Positions 23,063-32,834 of a stretch of 38,528 nt of DNA are shown here, one piece after another (the stretch's first letter is position 1; the number at the start of each line of letters is the position of its first letter). The position numbers and the translations under genes were made by a program. Origin of the DNA: Phycisphaerae bacterium (GTDB taxonomy: Bacteria > Planctomycetota > Phycisphaerae > Sedimentisphaerales > Anaerobacaceae); the NCBI GenBank assembly GCA_030619925.1, contig JAUXAL010000038.1:1-38528 (forward strand), read 5' to 3'. The notes below the pieces were generated by a model. That model saw only the letters and a list, made by a program, of their open reading frames with translations, had not been told where the DNA came from and did no database searches.

Positions 23063-26062
23063 TCACCATGGCAGCGGCTGGGAGGTGCCCATGCCCGGCC
23101 CTAATAGTATCGCGTTGAGCAGTAGCCGCTGCATGCAAGGCAGCCACATTCGATAGGTTGGGTCGGTCGCAAACAGAATCAACTGGCCGCGGCCCACCGA
23201 CTCGACAGTGGCGTATGCGGTATCTGCGAGACGTTCTTTAGCTTCGGGCCAGAGCAGGCCGCTCAAACGCAACTGGTTCTTATCAGCAAGGCGAACCACG
23301 GTCGCCACTGGATGCTTTGACATAAATGCATTACTGCCCCAAAACATCACGGGCAGCTTCTCCTGTAAACCGAAGCCGAGCCAATGTTCTGTATCAACAG
23401 TGCCGGTAAGGAATGTACCCCTCGGACTGAAAATGCGACGCCATTCGTCGGTGCGTTTCAGCTTTTCAATATCGGCCTTGGTTTTGGATTCCTCGGGCTT
23501 TTTAGTGGGTTCCCGCAAGGCGGGGTCCCTCTCATCTTTTTCTGTTTTTGGCTTTGTCGTTTTCTCTTGGGTTCCCTCCTCAGCCGCTTTAATCCCCCAT
23601 ATCTGGTTGGGGTCAATCTTGATATCTCGGGCATTTTTTTCCCGTTCCACTGCCTCCTGGTATTCCTCAAGTTTATCAAGCACGTCGCGTTTCAATCGTA
23701 CCGACGAAAGCCCCCTGTCCTTGCCGGTCGCAAAGGCTGCCGAGCTGCCGACGGCAATCAGGGTCCCACCGGCCTCGACCCATCTCTTTATCTTTTCCAC
23801 GGCTTTGGCGTTGAGTACCCGGCCAAGGTCACCGCCATCCGGAAGTACCAGAACATTGTATTTTCGCAGGTCGATGTTGCCGGTACTTTGGATGTTAATT
23901 GGTGAGCTCTGGAGTCGAAGCTGATAGTCAAGCAGGTACCAAACCGACCCAAATGAAGTGGACCGGACAGGCCATTGTGAAGCTATCGCCACCCGTGGTG
24001 CCGCTAATAGCTCGAACTTTCGGCCGCCAAGATCAGGACCATCTTCTGCGAGGGCACTATCTACTGCATGAATGCGAACGGTAAAATCAGAAGCAACCTT
24101 CTGCAGTATCTCCAAAAGGTCGCCGGGATTCTCGTGGCCGCGAAGCAGAACCGTCCCCGCTTCGTACTCTCGACCTTCGATCTTAAACGGCTTGGTCGCG
24201 ACCCGCGGATGACATTTACCGTCAAAAAGACGAACCAGAACCGGATATATATTGGAGTTTCTAAAATCAATCAAGTAACCGTAACCGCTTTTCTTATTCA
24301 GTTTGGACAAATCCCGAGGCGGCTCCGAAGGTTCCGAGGCGAGTTTAACATTTGATATGCTCTTAGCCCAGTATGACTCGAGACCAAATGCTATCGGCAG
24401 GTTCCACGACGAGACGTCATAAAGCAGGGTTTTGCGGCGGTTTTCGATTTCTTTGCGCTCCTTCAGCAGGAAGCTGTCCTCCAAATGCGGATCAAATTCG
24501 CACAACGCGTGAAGCATGCGACGGTGTGGCTGTCCCGAATGAGCCACAAGCGTACCCTTCGGAAACTTCTTGCTCTGGAGCTTATTTCCCAACATATCAG
24601 TTACATTTTCAGCCTCGAAAGGCTCCTGCGCAAATTCTACTTCGATGCCCTGGCGCTTAATCAGCTCGACCAGGCGTTTCCACCTCAAACCATCTTTCTG
24701 AGGCGGCAGCAGAAACGTACCGCTGTACGGTCCTTTTTCAGAAACCGCCCATTGGCGGTCGGCTAAGAAATCGCTCAGGATTTCCTGCCGGTTGGCGCGT
24801 AGGGTCTCGAGGTTGGCCAGAGTGCTCACGATATGATGGTGCACGGTTTCCCGATAGCTGATTTCTTCGCCGGTCGGGTGTTTTACAGACGCTGCATTAA
24901 CCCTGGCCTGTTCATAGAGCAGCCCGATCGAGCCTTGTAGATTGGCCCAGGCGTTTGTGTAAATAGGGCTCCAGTCCGAGTACCAGCCCCTGGTATAGTA
25001 ACTCCATCCGTAGCGGTTGAAGGCCTTGGCCTGATCGGCTCCGAAGCGCTTGCGCCAATCCAGCACCTTCGGCGAAAGGTGAATATTAATGGGGTCTGCA
25101 GGCGGATCAAACAGATACGTATCGTAAGCACCCTGTTCGTGTGAATCTACCAGCAGATGTGGGTTCCAGGACAAAATCACCTCTGCCAAAGACCGGACTT
25201 CCGGATGGATATGCACGAGCCAGTCGCGGTTGAGGTCGAATAGATAATGGTTTCCCCGCCCCCTCGACCAAAGGGCCTGGTGCTGCATCGACTGAAGGTC
25301 CGGACTGGAAACCACACCCGTCAGCTGTTGGAGATGGCTTAGATACCGTTCCCTGCCGTCAGGGTTGACTAAAGGATTAATATGAACCACGACCTGGTCT
25401 AAAAGTTTGGTGGTGGCCTGGTCCTTTGCTGCAGCCAGATGATATGCAATATACATCGCCGCGTCGGTGCTCGAAAGTTCATCGCCATGGATACTGTAAT
25501 TCAGCCAGGCGACGGCTGGGAGAGTATTGATAAGCCGACGGCGGGCCTGCTCAGAGGCTCTGAGCTTGCGCGGGTCAGAAAGTTTCGCATTGTCGGCCCT
25601 AATCTGGTCAAGTCGTTTATGATTGGCACGGCTGGTGATGGTAAGATAGTAAAGCGTTCGGCCTTCATATGTTTTACCGTAGGCCGTAAGTGTCGCGCGC
25701 TCGGAGGCTTTAGCCAGAGTCTGCAGATAGCGGATAAGAGCAGGATAGCGAACCGCCTTTTCAGCGACCGCGTGACCTATTATTGATTCAGGCGCTGGTA
25801 CGTCTGGGTCATAATTAGCCGGCTCGACGAATGGCGTTTGTGTTTGCCCGCTGACATGTGCTTGTGCGTTCGCTCCGCAACTGCCCAAAAAAAAGCAGGA
25901 TACCGTAGCTAACATTATAAAAAAGTAAACATAAACACCGGATTGACTGCCCCGCACCAAAATTGCCGGCATTGCGGGGTCTGTAGTAGTCCTCTGCCGC
26001 TTCCGACTCGGCACTGATTTTGGTGCGGGGTTGGCCTTTTGAGTTTTGTGAAATGGGTTCAT
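23063..26062 (-). CDS. M14-family zinc carboxypeptidase, exported (1)
   Basis: The protein is about 999 residues from ATG 26062, chosen because AAGGA lies eight bases upstream; ATG 26080 would add six residues. A polar N-terminal stretch precedes a hydrophobic segment and a lipobox-like LGSC (Cys62). The M14 domain shows the zinc motif HGDE (His192, Glu195) in NYSIHGDELSS and the third ligand in LLVDSHEQG. NPLVNPDGRERY lies between them. M14 enzymes trim C-terminal residues from peptides. The C-terminal half carries an amidotransferase-like fold (VLVLPDGGDLG, WVEAGGTLIAVGSSAAF) and a charged Lys/Glu-rich linker. An 81-base inverted-repeat insertion lies in the N-terminal coding region. Confidence 0.9.
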   Translation of the reverse strand: MNPFHKTQKANPAPKSVPSRKRQRTTTDPAMPAILVRGSQSGVYVYFFIMLATVSCFFLGSCGANAQAHVSGQTQTPFVEPANYDPDVPAPESIIGHAVAEKAVRYPALIRYLQTLAKASERATLTAYGKTYEGRTLYYLTITSRANHKRLDQIRADNAKLSDPRKLRASEQARRRLINTLPAVAWLNYSIHGDELSSTDAAMYIAYHLAAAKDQATTKLLDQVVVHINPLVNPDGRERYLSHLQQLTGVVSSPDLQSMQHQALWSRGRGNHYLFDLNRDWLVHIHPEVRSLAEVILSWNPHLLVDSHEQGAYDTYLFDPPADPINIHLSPKVLDWRKRFGADQAKAFNRYGWSYYTRGWYSDWSPIYTNAWANLQGSIGLLYEQARVNAASVKHPTGEEISYRETVHHHIVSTLANLETLRANRQEILSDFLADRQWAVSEKGPYSGTFLLPPQKDGLRWKRLVELIKRQGIEVEFAQEPFEAENVTDMLGNKLQSKKFPKGTLVAHSGQPHRRMLHALCEFDPHLEDSFLLKERKEIENRRKTLLYDVSSWNLPIAFGLESYWAKSISNVKLASEPSEPPRDLSKLNKKSGYGYLIDFRNSNIYPVLVRLFDGKCHPRVATKPFKIEGREYEAGTVLLRGHENPGDLLEILQKVASDFTVRIHAVDSALAEDGPDLGGRKFELLAAPRVAIASQWPVRSTSFGSVWYLLDYQLRLQSSPINIQSTGNIDLRKYNVLVLPDGGDLGRVLNAKAVEKIKRWVEAGGTLIAVGSSAAFATGKDRGLSSVRLKRDVLDKLEEYQEAVEREKNARDIKIDPNQIWGIKAAEEGTQEKTTKPKTEKDERDPALREPTKKPEESKTKADIEKLKRTDEWRRIFSPRGTFLTGTVDTEHWLGFGLQEKLPVMFWGSNAFMSKHPVATVVRLADKNQLRLSGLLWPEAKERLADTAYATVESVGRGQLILFATDPTYRMWLPCMQRLLLNAILLGPGMGTSQPLPW
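25950..26030. repeat. 81-bp inverted-repeat unit in the N-terminal coding region
   Basis: Perfect 14-base arms CCCCGCACCAAAAT (25950-25963) and ATTTTGGTGCGGGG (26017-26030) bound a unit of exactly 27 codons. It encodes the polar segment ahead of the hydrophobic signal of the M14 protein. The length and clean arms suggest a small inserted element tolerated because it keeps frame. Confidence 0.65.
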
Positions 26063-26470
26063 TTGCATTTTCCTTATCAACTAAAATTTCCAGAAAAACG
26101 GTTCCATTCTCCGTAGTACTACGAAGGACGAGGCGAAGGAGGTTTGTTGCCCTAACACGGTGTAAGCATACAACAATACCACCCCGGTATCAAGCCGCCT
26201 CTCGAATATTTTTCGTTTATGCCGACAGGCATCCTGTGGATTACCGGGCTCGGGACCCCATTTGCGGGTTCCCAAACGCAAGATATGAAAAGCTTGAAGG
26301 CTTTGTCTTGCAATGGAACCGCATTATGGGTATTGTAAGGAAAATGTTTATCAGGTTATCAGAGCATCAGGTAAGGTCAGAACTCAGAAGTCAGAGATCA
26401 GAAGTCAGAGATCAGAACTTTTCTGTCTTCTGTCTTCTGTCGTCTGTACTCTTTATGGAAGGAGGCAAAT
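26063..26470. other. Divergent intergenic region between two M14 genes
   Basis: About 400 bases separate the divergent carboxypeptidase starts. A small GTAGTACTAC palindrome lies near 26113-26122. The CAGAAG/TCAGAG repeat occupies 26376-26450 just before the ribosome site of the second gene. A plus-strand frame through the region only translates repeat and M14 antisense. No RNA gene is seen. Confidence 0.55.
26376..26450 (+). repeat. CAGAAG/TCAGAG low-complexity repeat, copy upstream of M14 gene 2
   Basis: Two TCAGAAGTCAGAGA-like words are followed by several TTCTGTC words and a GTCTGTAC end. It is the inverted counterpart of 23010-23060. It ends about 12 bases before the GGAGG ribosome site of the next gene, so it lies in its leader. 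Confidence 0.7.
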
Positions 26471-29131
26471 ATGGAGCCGAAGAATCTGGTTTGTCCGGCT
26501 TTTGTGTTACATGTGTTATTTCTGTTACTTAACCCTGGATGCACCGTTGCCGGGCAGATCCAACGACCGCAGGCCTTAATCGGGCATAAGGTCGGAGCCG
26601 ATTACAAGGTTGCACGCTATGAGAAAATTCGGGAATATTTTCAACACGTGGGCAAAAATTCTCGCCGAGTAAACGTGCGCGAGATTGGGCTGACCACGGA
26701 TGGCCAAAAAATGATCCTTGCGGAGATTACAGATAATGCCACACCGCAACGAATCACCCAGGCAATGGCAGACCAAAAGAAAATTGCGGACCCGCGATTA
26801 ATCAAAGACCAGGAGCATGAACGAAACCTTATCGCAAATGCAAAAGTGGTCGTACTGGTGAATTGCAACCTGCATTCCACTGAGATAGCGTCCAGCCAGA
26901 TGGCGATGGAGCTACTGTATGACCTGGCTACCGGGACTTCACCGGAAATCCAGGAAATTCTCAAACGGACGGTAATTGTGCTGATACCCAGTGCCAACCC
27001 CGACGGGCTTAACAAGGTCATCGACTGGTACGAACGGTCGCTGGGAAAACCCTGGGAAGGTACAAGGATGCCGTGGCTTTATCAGAAATATGCGGGCCAT
27101 GACAACAACCGGGACTGGTTCATGCTCAATCTCAAGGAGACCCGTTTGGTAACCAGAGTAATTTACAAGGAATGGCTACCCAACATCGTATATGATATTC
27201 ACCAAATGGGCAATTCCGGAGCGAGGTTTTTTGTTCCGCCGTTCTTCGACCCGAAAAATCCAAATGTCCATCCGTTGAACGACCATATGATGCTGATCAT
27301 CGGGGGACATATGGCGGCGGAGCTTACCCGGGCGGGCAAGAAAGGGATTCTTAATAGCGCGATGTACGATAACTGGTGGCAGGGAGGCTTCCGCACCACA
27401 GCATATCGCCATAACATAACAGGAATACTCACTGAAGCGGCGAGTGTACTAATTGCCTCGCCTGTTTTCCAACGCAAAAGCGAGCTTCGCGGAGGGCGTC
27501 GAGGCATGCCGGATTATGCTATTGCGACCAACTTTCCCGACCCATGGCCGGGTGGCTGGTGGCGACTGCGCGATATCGTGGATTACGAAAAGATTGCTTG
27601 TATGAGCCTGTTCACGCTGGCGGCACGGTATCATGATCTGGTTGCGAGCAACACAATCAAACAGGCGCGCGACGCGATAGAACGCGGCAAGACAGAGCCG
27701 CCGTTTGCATGGCTGGTTCCTCCGGACCAATTCGAGGCTCGCCTGCCGGCGGCCAAGGCTCGAACCGCAGCGGAAATGCTGTCCATTCTGCACGCCACGG
27801 GAGTCGAGGTGCATCAGGCGGAGGAGGAATTTTTAGCCGACGGCGTGCGCTATCCGTCCGGGACATACATCCTCTATTGCTCACAGCCATACCGTTCTCA
27901 TCTGAACGATATGATGGAACGGCAGGTATATCCGGATCGATTCTCATATCCCGGAGGGCCGCCCGAAGCCCCATATGACATGGCCGGCTGGACTCTGCCG
28001 TTACAGATGGGGGTCCGTTGTGTCAGTGTAGATCAGCCATTTGAATCTCGGGCGCGAAAACTCGAGACTGTGACCCTGCCGCAGGGCAACGTGACAGGGT
28101 TGCCCGAAGAGGCCTGCGGTTATGTAGTGCAGGCCGGTGCTAATGATAACTATCGCCTAATAAATCGTTTGTTTAAGGCCGGCATCGCTTTTCAGTTAAT
28201 TTCTTCGCAAACACAATGGAATAATATTACCGGTATGGAAACGCCACACGGTTCTTTGTTTATACCTGATGCGAATAGTGTGGCCAAAGCAGCACCAAAA
28301 CTTCTTGAGGGGATTTCCACAGTACTAATCGGTGTACAGCAAAAATATTCGGAAGTAAAAGCTGCATGTAGGAGCATATCGCCACCACGTCTGGGCCTTT
28401 ATCAACCCTGGACGGCCAGCATAGACGAAGGGTGGACGCGGCTGGTATTGGATAATTTTGAGTTTGCTTACACTTCCTTGCATAACGCCGAGATTCGGGC
28501 CGGCAATTTAAGAAAACGATATGACTGTCTTATTTTGCCGTCCGTCAGTTCCGGCTCGATAATTGAGGGCCGAGCCGTGGACACGACCGAGCCACAATAT
28601 GCCGGTGGGATCGGCTCTGAAGGAATTATCACGCTGCAGAACTTTGTACAGGATGGAGGGACATTGATATGCATAGACCAGTCGTGTAATCTTCCGATAG
28701 AGCATTTCAATATCCCTGTCCGCAACGTCGTTCGCGGCAAAACATCGAAAGAATTTTACTGTCCGGGTTCCATACTGCGCATCTGGATAGACCAAAAACA
28801 TCCGGTCGGTTACGGGACGCCGGAGTGGGTATCCGGGTACTTTGCGAAGTCTCAGGTGTTTGAATTAATTGAAGCGTCGAAAAAAGAAAATAAGGACCCT
28901 CGAGGTCCTGAAGTCCGTTTCCCTGCTCGCGTTGTGGCGCGATATTCGGACACTGTCCTGCTGGAAAGCGGATGGATCAGAGGAAAAGAGCTCATAGCCG
29001 ACAAACCGGCAATCGTCGAAGTACAATACGGCAGGGGAAAAATCATCCTGTTAGGGTTTCGAGTCCAGCGTCGTGGGCAGTCACATGGGACTTTTCGCCT
29101 GCTGTTCAACGCAATCCTTTGTAGCAATTAA
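26471..29131 (+). CDS. M14-family zinc carboxypeptidase, exported (2)
   Basis: The 886-residue protein starts at ATG with GGAGG five to six bases upstream and has a lipoprotein-like signal (LNPGC, Cys24). The M14 zinc motif HSTE (His135, Glu138) lies in NCNLHSTEIASSQM. PSANPDGLNK and YDIHQMG supply the arginine/third-ligand region, and GILTEAAS carries the likely catalytic Glu. The C-terminal half resembles an amidotransferase-like fold (YDCLILPSVSSGS, FVQDGGTLICIDQSC). The layout matches the divergent neighbour, so the two are distant paralogues. A peptide-degrading role outside the cytoplasm is expected. The next gene starts 33 bases downstream. Confidence 0.91.
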   Translation: MEPKNLVCPAFVLHVLFLLLNPGCTVAGQIQRPQALIGHKVGADYKVARYEKIREYFQHVGKNSRRVNVREIGLTTDGQKMILAEITDNATPQRITQAMADQKKIADPRLIKDQEHERNLIANAKVVVLVNCNLHSTEIASSQMAMELLYDLATGTSPEIQEILKRTVIVLIPSANPDGLNKVIDWYERSLGKPWEGTRMPWLYQKYAGHDNNRDWFMLNLKETRLVTRVIYKEWLPNIVYDIHQMGNSGARFFVPPFFDPKNPNVHPLNDHMMLIIGGHMAAELTRAGKKGILNSAMYDNWWQGGFRTTAYRHNITGILTEAASVLIASPVFQRKSELRGGRRGMPDYAIATNFPDPWPGGWWRLRDIVDYEKIACMSLFTLAARYHDLVASNTIKQARDAIERGKTEPPFAWLVPPDQFEARLPAAKARTAAEMLSILHATGVEVHQAEEEFLADGVRYPSGTYILYCSQPYRSHLNDMMERQVYPDRFSYPGGPPEAPYDMAGWTLPLQMGVRCVSVDQPFESRARKLETVTLPQGNVTGLPEEACGYVVQAGANDNYRLINRLFKAGIAFQLISSQTQWNNITGMETPHGSLFIPDANSVAKAAPKLLEGISTVLIGVQQKYSEVKAACRSISPPRLGLYQPWTASIDEGWTRLVLDNFEFAYTSLHNAEIRAGNLRKRYDCLILPSVSSGSIIEGRAVDTTEPQYAGGIGSEGIITLQNFVQDGGTLICIDQSCNLPIEHFNIPVRNVVRGKTSKEFYCPGSILRIWIDQKHPVGYGTPEWVSGYFAKSQVFELIEASKKENKDPRGPEVRFPARVVARYSDTVLLESGWIRGKELIADKPAIVEVQYGRGKIILLGFRVQRRGQSHGTFRLLFNAILCSN

Positions 29132-29164
29132 AATCGTTAACTTAGCTATATGAGGAAGATAAAA

Positions 29165-30451
29165 ATGGGAACGAATAAGAAAAATATAATTACACGTCGT
29201 GATTTCCTGGCGACCGGAGCAGCGGCCGCAACTACTATTTCAGGATTTCCATTTGTGCATACTTCACGTGCACAAAGTGTAAAACCCCTTAAGGTAGGGT
29301 TGATCGGCTGCGGAGGCAGAGGCACAGCGTCATTGAGAGAGGCCCTGCAAGCAGCTCCCGGCGTACGGGTTACTGCTTTGGCTGACCCTTTCAAAGATAG
29401 AATAGAACGTTGTTTGAAATCTCTAAAAGACGCACGGAGCATGAAAGGGCTTGTCCGGGGCGTCGATGTAAAGCCAGACCGTTGTTTTGCCGGATTGGAT
29501 GGTTATGAAAGGCTCCTCGAAACTGACGTAGACTGGGTCAACCTTGTAGGGCCTCCTGGCTTTCGCCCGAGACATTTTGCGGCTGCTGTTGATGCAGGCA
29601 AACATATTTTTATGGAGAAGCCTGTTGCAACAGACCCTGCTGGTGTTAGAAAAATCTTAAAGACAGCAAAGAGAGCAAAAGAAAAAGGACTTTCTGTAGT
29701 TGTTGGTTTTGATAACAGACACAGGCCAGATCGCATCGAAGCTGTAAAAAGAATTCACAATGGCGCGATAGGTGAAATTACCTCCGGCACAAGCTACAAT
29801 TACACGCGATGGACAAGATGGTACCGCGGAGATGAGCCTTCGTGGAGTGAAATGGAATATCAATGCCGCAATTGGTATTATTTCTGCTGGCTTTCAGGTG
29901 ATGTAATAGTAGAACAATCTGTCCACACCATCGACGTAAATAACTGGGTTATGGGGGCCTACCCAATTAAGGCCTTGGGGCAAGGAGGCCGCCAGATTCC
30001 TCTTGACCCCAGAAAAGGAAATATCTGGGACCATATGACAGTTGATTACGAATATCCCAACGGAGCCCATATAATACACATGGACCGTCAGTGGCCGAAT
30101 TGTCATGGTTCTGGAAGGGCTGGTTTTATTGGCACCAGAGGCAAATATATGAACGATGAAATTACCGGTCGAAGGCCGTGGAAATTCGAGGGCAAATTGG
30201 AGAAGTCAGGGGTGTACGAACAGCGCAACATGATCGAAAGTATCAGAAAAGGACAACCAAAAAACCAGGCAGAGAACGGGGCTTATGCCGCACTGACAGC
30301 CATCATGGGACGGGAATCTGCCTACACAGGTAAGCTTATAACCTGGGACGAGATGTTGAATTCCGAGCTCGATTTGTTTCCGAAAAAGGTAGAGTTTGGA
30401 CCTGTGCCAAAAAGAGCGGTCCCTGTACCTGGACGACCAAGGCCCTTATGA
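29165..30451 (+). CDS. Tat-exported Gfo/Idh/MocA-family oxidoreductase (2)
   Basis: The 428-residue protein has twin-arginine motif TRRDFL (10-15) and a hydrophobic Ala/Thr stretch. The Rossmann motif GLIGCGGRG and FMEKPVATD (catalytic-type Lys) follow. ATG 29165 is preferred over ATG 29150, because GAGGA (29152-29156) is eight bases before it. It differs considerably from the first oxidoreductase at 6613-7992 (for example RWTRWYRGDEPSWSEMEYQCRNWYYFCWLSGD), pointing to a different substrate group. It follows the second M14 gene by 33 bases. Sugar or cyclitol oxidation is the family expectation only. Confidence 0.92.
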   Translation: MGTNKKNIITRRDFLATGAAAATTISGFPFVHTSRAQSVKPLKVGLIGCGGRGTASLREALQAAPGVRVTALADPFKDRIERCLKSLKDARSMKGLVRGVDVKPDRCFAGLDGYERLLETDVDWVNLVGPPGFRPRHFAAAVDAGKHIFMEKPVATDPAGVRKILKTAKRAKEKGLSVVVGFDNRHRPDRIEAVKRIHNGAIGEITSGTSYNYTRWTRWYRGDEPSWSEMEYQCRNWYYFCWLSGDVIVEQSVHTIDVNNWVMGAYPIKALGQGGRQIPLDPRKGNIWDHMTVDYEYPNGAHIIHMDRQWPNCHGSGRAGFIGTRGKYMNDEITGRRPWKFEGKLEKSGVYEQRNMIESIRKGQPKNQAENGAYAALTAIMGRESAYTGKLITWDEMLNSELDLFPKKVEFGPVPKRAVPVPGRPRPL

Positions 30452-30512
30452 TTTTACGGTTCTTCGTGCCTCGGAGAGGAAAATTTATTTTATTTTCGCA
30501 GTAACAGGTGCA

Positions 30513-31145
30513 ATGTTGGGTAGTCGAGTTTCGACATATTTGTATGTACTTCCTATTTTCCTTGTGTCTTTAAGCATTCATGAGTATGCCCATGCCTGGG
30601 TGGCTTACAGATATGGTGATGACACAGCCAAGAGAATGGGACGCTTAACTTTAAATCCTTTGGCGCATATTAGTCTGTTAGGCACAATTATTATGCCGCT
30701 TCTGGTGCCTTTTGGCTGGGCAAAACCCATACCTGTTAACTTTTCAATCCTTACCAAAAGCCAAATCTTTAAGGTGGCAGCTGCAGGGCCTGCTGCCAAT
30801 ATGCTGATGGCTCTTATTCTGACCATTGCTTTCCACCTATTTCGTTTGCGAGCAATACCAATCTTGGGCAATTTTGTTTTACTGGCTATCCTTTTCAACA
30901 TCATTCTGGCAGTCTTCAACCTCATTCCTATACCGCCTTTGGACGGCTCAAAAATGGTTTATGCCAGGCTGAAATCTCCACAGGCTATCAGCACATATAA
31001 GAAGCTTGCGCCGCTTGGAATGCTGATATTTATAGGATTCTTGCTGCTTGGAGGATTCCAGATCATTATATTGCCCTTAGTTGCAGTGTTTTACGCTTTG
31101 CTTGGACTACCTTTGCCTGCCTTGACTATTGAGCGGGCAGATTGA
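30513..31145 (+). CDS. Site-2 protease family (M50) membrane metalloprotease
   Basis: The 210-residue protein has about five to six hydrophobic segments. Zinc motif HEYAH (23-27, HExxH) and the later FNLIPIPPLDGSKM supply the Asp ligand. This is the short RseP/SpoIVFB-type minimal fold without PDZ or CBS domain. Such proteases cut transmembrane segments, often of anti-sigma factors. ATG 30513 is chosen because the longer frame from 30396 overlaps the end of the oxidoreductase gene and adds an unlikely polar lead. The ribosome site is weak (AGG). It is 61 bases after the oxidoreductase. Confidence 0.88.
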   Translation: MLGSRVSTYLYVLPIFLVSLSIHEYAHAWVAYRYGDDTAKRMGRLTLNPLAHISLLGTIIMPLLVPFGWAKPIPVNFSILTKSQIFKVAAAGPAANMLMALILTIAFHLFRLRAIPILGNFVLLAILFNIILAVFNLIPIPPLDGSKMVYARLKSPQAISTYKKLAPLGMLIFIGFLLLGGFQIIILPLVAVFYALLGLPLPALTIERAD

Positions 31146-31299
31146 ATTGCTCACTCCTGAACAGGTTCAAGCTGCTGTAGCTCGGACACTGGCCAGCCTC
31201 AGATAATCCTAATAATGCAAGAAATTTGCCTGTGTTTTTTGGGCTTCTTAGAGAGTATGTGCGGTTCCTTCGTGTTCAACTTCACCATGCCCATGCCCT

Positions 31300-32544
31300 T
31301 TATCCGAAGAACACCGCCATTAAGACGCCGGCGGCGGCCACAAAAACAACTGGGCCCAAGAGCCTCACTATAATTCTCGTCAGGGACGTTTCAAAGTAGC
31401 TCGCCGAAAGCACCAGGCACAGGTGCACGGGCGTGAGAAGAAGTCCGCAGGCCAAGCCCGAAAAGGCAAGAGTCTCAAGTCCAACCTTTGCTTCCTGACC
31501 CGTGCCGATGAAGGGGGCGAGAAATGGAAAGGTAATCGCCACGGTCGGCATGGTCACGCCGGTCAGAAATCCAACCAGCAGAGGCAAGAAGAAGATGACA
31601 AAATGTTTCGGCACGTTCATCTCAGATAAGAATTGGACCACAGCGGCAATAGCCTGGCCTGCTTCAAGGTTAAGCTTAAATAGCAAAGCTCCAAGGATCA
31701 ACAACGCAAAATCAGGTTCAATACCTGTTTTGAAGATTCTTGCCCAGCGATTCAAGGATACCTTATGCAAAGCCAAGAAGATGAGTAATGCCAGCAGGAG
31801 TCCAATCGCAGGAGGAAGATTGACACCGGCATAGAGTGTTGCTACCAACGCAATAGGCCAAAAAGCATGCACGAAGTTCCGGGCATTGTCCGCAAATCGG
31901 CCGATGAACTGGTTTTCTTTGCTTCTTGATGGTATACCCGAAAGCAGCAGAAAAATCACACCGCCAAGCGTACCTAATAGCGTAATAGCCATATTGTGCG
32001 AAATGAGGACAAAAGCAGATATGCCGAACATGCCCTGGATTAGTGGCACCGCCGGGAATAGCGGCCAGACTGCTTCCCACTGGTGGCGGAAGAAAAAATT
32101 GATGGCTGCCAAGCGGGTCCGATCCACGCCGATATGGTCACCCAAGTCACGGACCATCGGTGCCGATAGCATAATTCCGCCAGGTGTAGGCAGCATGCCC
32201 ATCATTAATGGAACCGCCGAGAGGGCAAATCGCCGGCTTCTAAACAAGCCCTGAAGGGCCGGTGCCAGGCGTTTTGAAACCCCTGTCTCGGCCATCGCAG
32301 CTCCAAGCACATTGACCAAGATTACCAAAGCTGTCAGCGTAATGAAAAGATATCCCGTTGTTTGGCTGAAAGGCTTATTGTGCCATTCGTGAACAACAGT
32401 CTGCCAAAACTCATTCGGTGTTACTCTTAGAAGCATTGCCAGTCCAACCGACGACAGGAGCATTGAACGTCCAAGTTTGACCTTCAGGTGCAGCAGAGCA
32501 ACCAGTAGGGTCAGTGCCAAAACCATTGCAATTAGTGCATACAT
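31300..32544 (-). CDS. DUF401-type integral membrane transporter-like protein
   Basis: The 414-residue protein is almost wholly hydrophobic, with about 10-11 membrane spans. PTPGGIMLSAPMV and FFFRHQWEAVWPLFPAVPL match my memory of the DUF401 family, which is related in fold to GntP/citrate-type permeases. FLTGVTMPTVAITFPFL looks like the second re-entrant region. The substrate is unknown. It converges with the site-2 protease gene, with 154 bases between. The ribosome site before ATG 32544 is weak. Confidence 0.8.
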   Translation of the reverse strand: MYALIAMVLALTLLVALLHLKVKLGRSMLLSSVGLAMLLRVTPNEFWQTVVHEWHNKPFSQTTGYLFITLTALVILVNVLGAAMAETGVSKRLAPALQGLFRSRRFALSAVPLMMGMLPTPGGIMLSAPMVRDLGDHIGVDRTRLAAINFFFRHQWEAVWPLFPAVPLIQGMFGISAFVLISHNMAITLLGTLGGVIFLLLSGIPSRSKENQFIGRFADNARNFVHAFWPIALVATLYAGVNLPPAIGLLLALLIFLALHKVSLNRWARIFKTGIEPDFALLILGALLFKLNLEAGQAIAAVVQFLSEMNVPKHFVIFFLPLLVGFLTGVTMPTVAITFPFLAPFIGTGQEAKVGLETLAFSGLACGLLLTPVHLCLVLSASYFETSLTRIIVRLLGPVVFVAAAGVLMAVFFG

Positions 32545-32834
32545 CTCAAAGTATCCCGGTGTCCTGACAATCTCATTGAGAATTTTTCCACTGAGTGATA
32601 GCGAAATCTCCGTTCTGTTGGATTCACAGTCTATCGCCTGTCACCTGTGACTGCAAGGTGTTTTCTCACGCCGAGGATCTACGAAGCTCGTCATCAATCC
32701 TTGTGATTTCCATGCGAATCCGGCATTGCTTTTTCTGTATTGCCAAATTCATGTAAGTATGCCAATATATAGGTAATTGTTTTTGTGGGTTTAAGGTCAA
32801 ATAAACCAGACGAAATTCTCGTTACGGGTGATAA

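Noticed and set aside
26020-26532. 170-residue plus-strand frame across the M14 intergenic region
   Set aside because: It is antisense to the first M14 gene, then repeat sequence, then out-of-frame leader of the second.
30396-30512. Longer N-terminus for the site-2 protease
   Set aside because: It overlaps the oxidoreductase coding end and adds a polar stretch absent from this protease type; ATG 30513 fits better.
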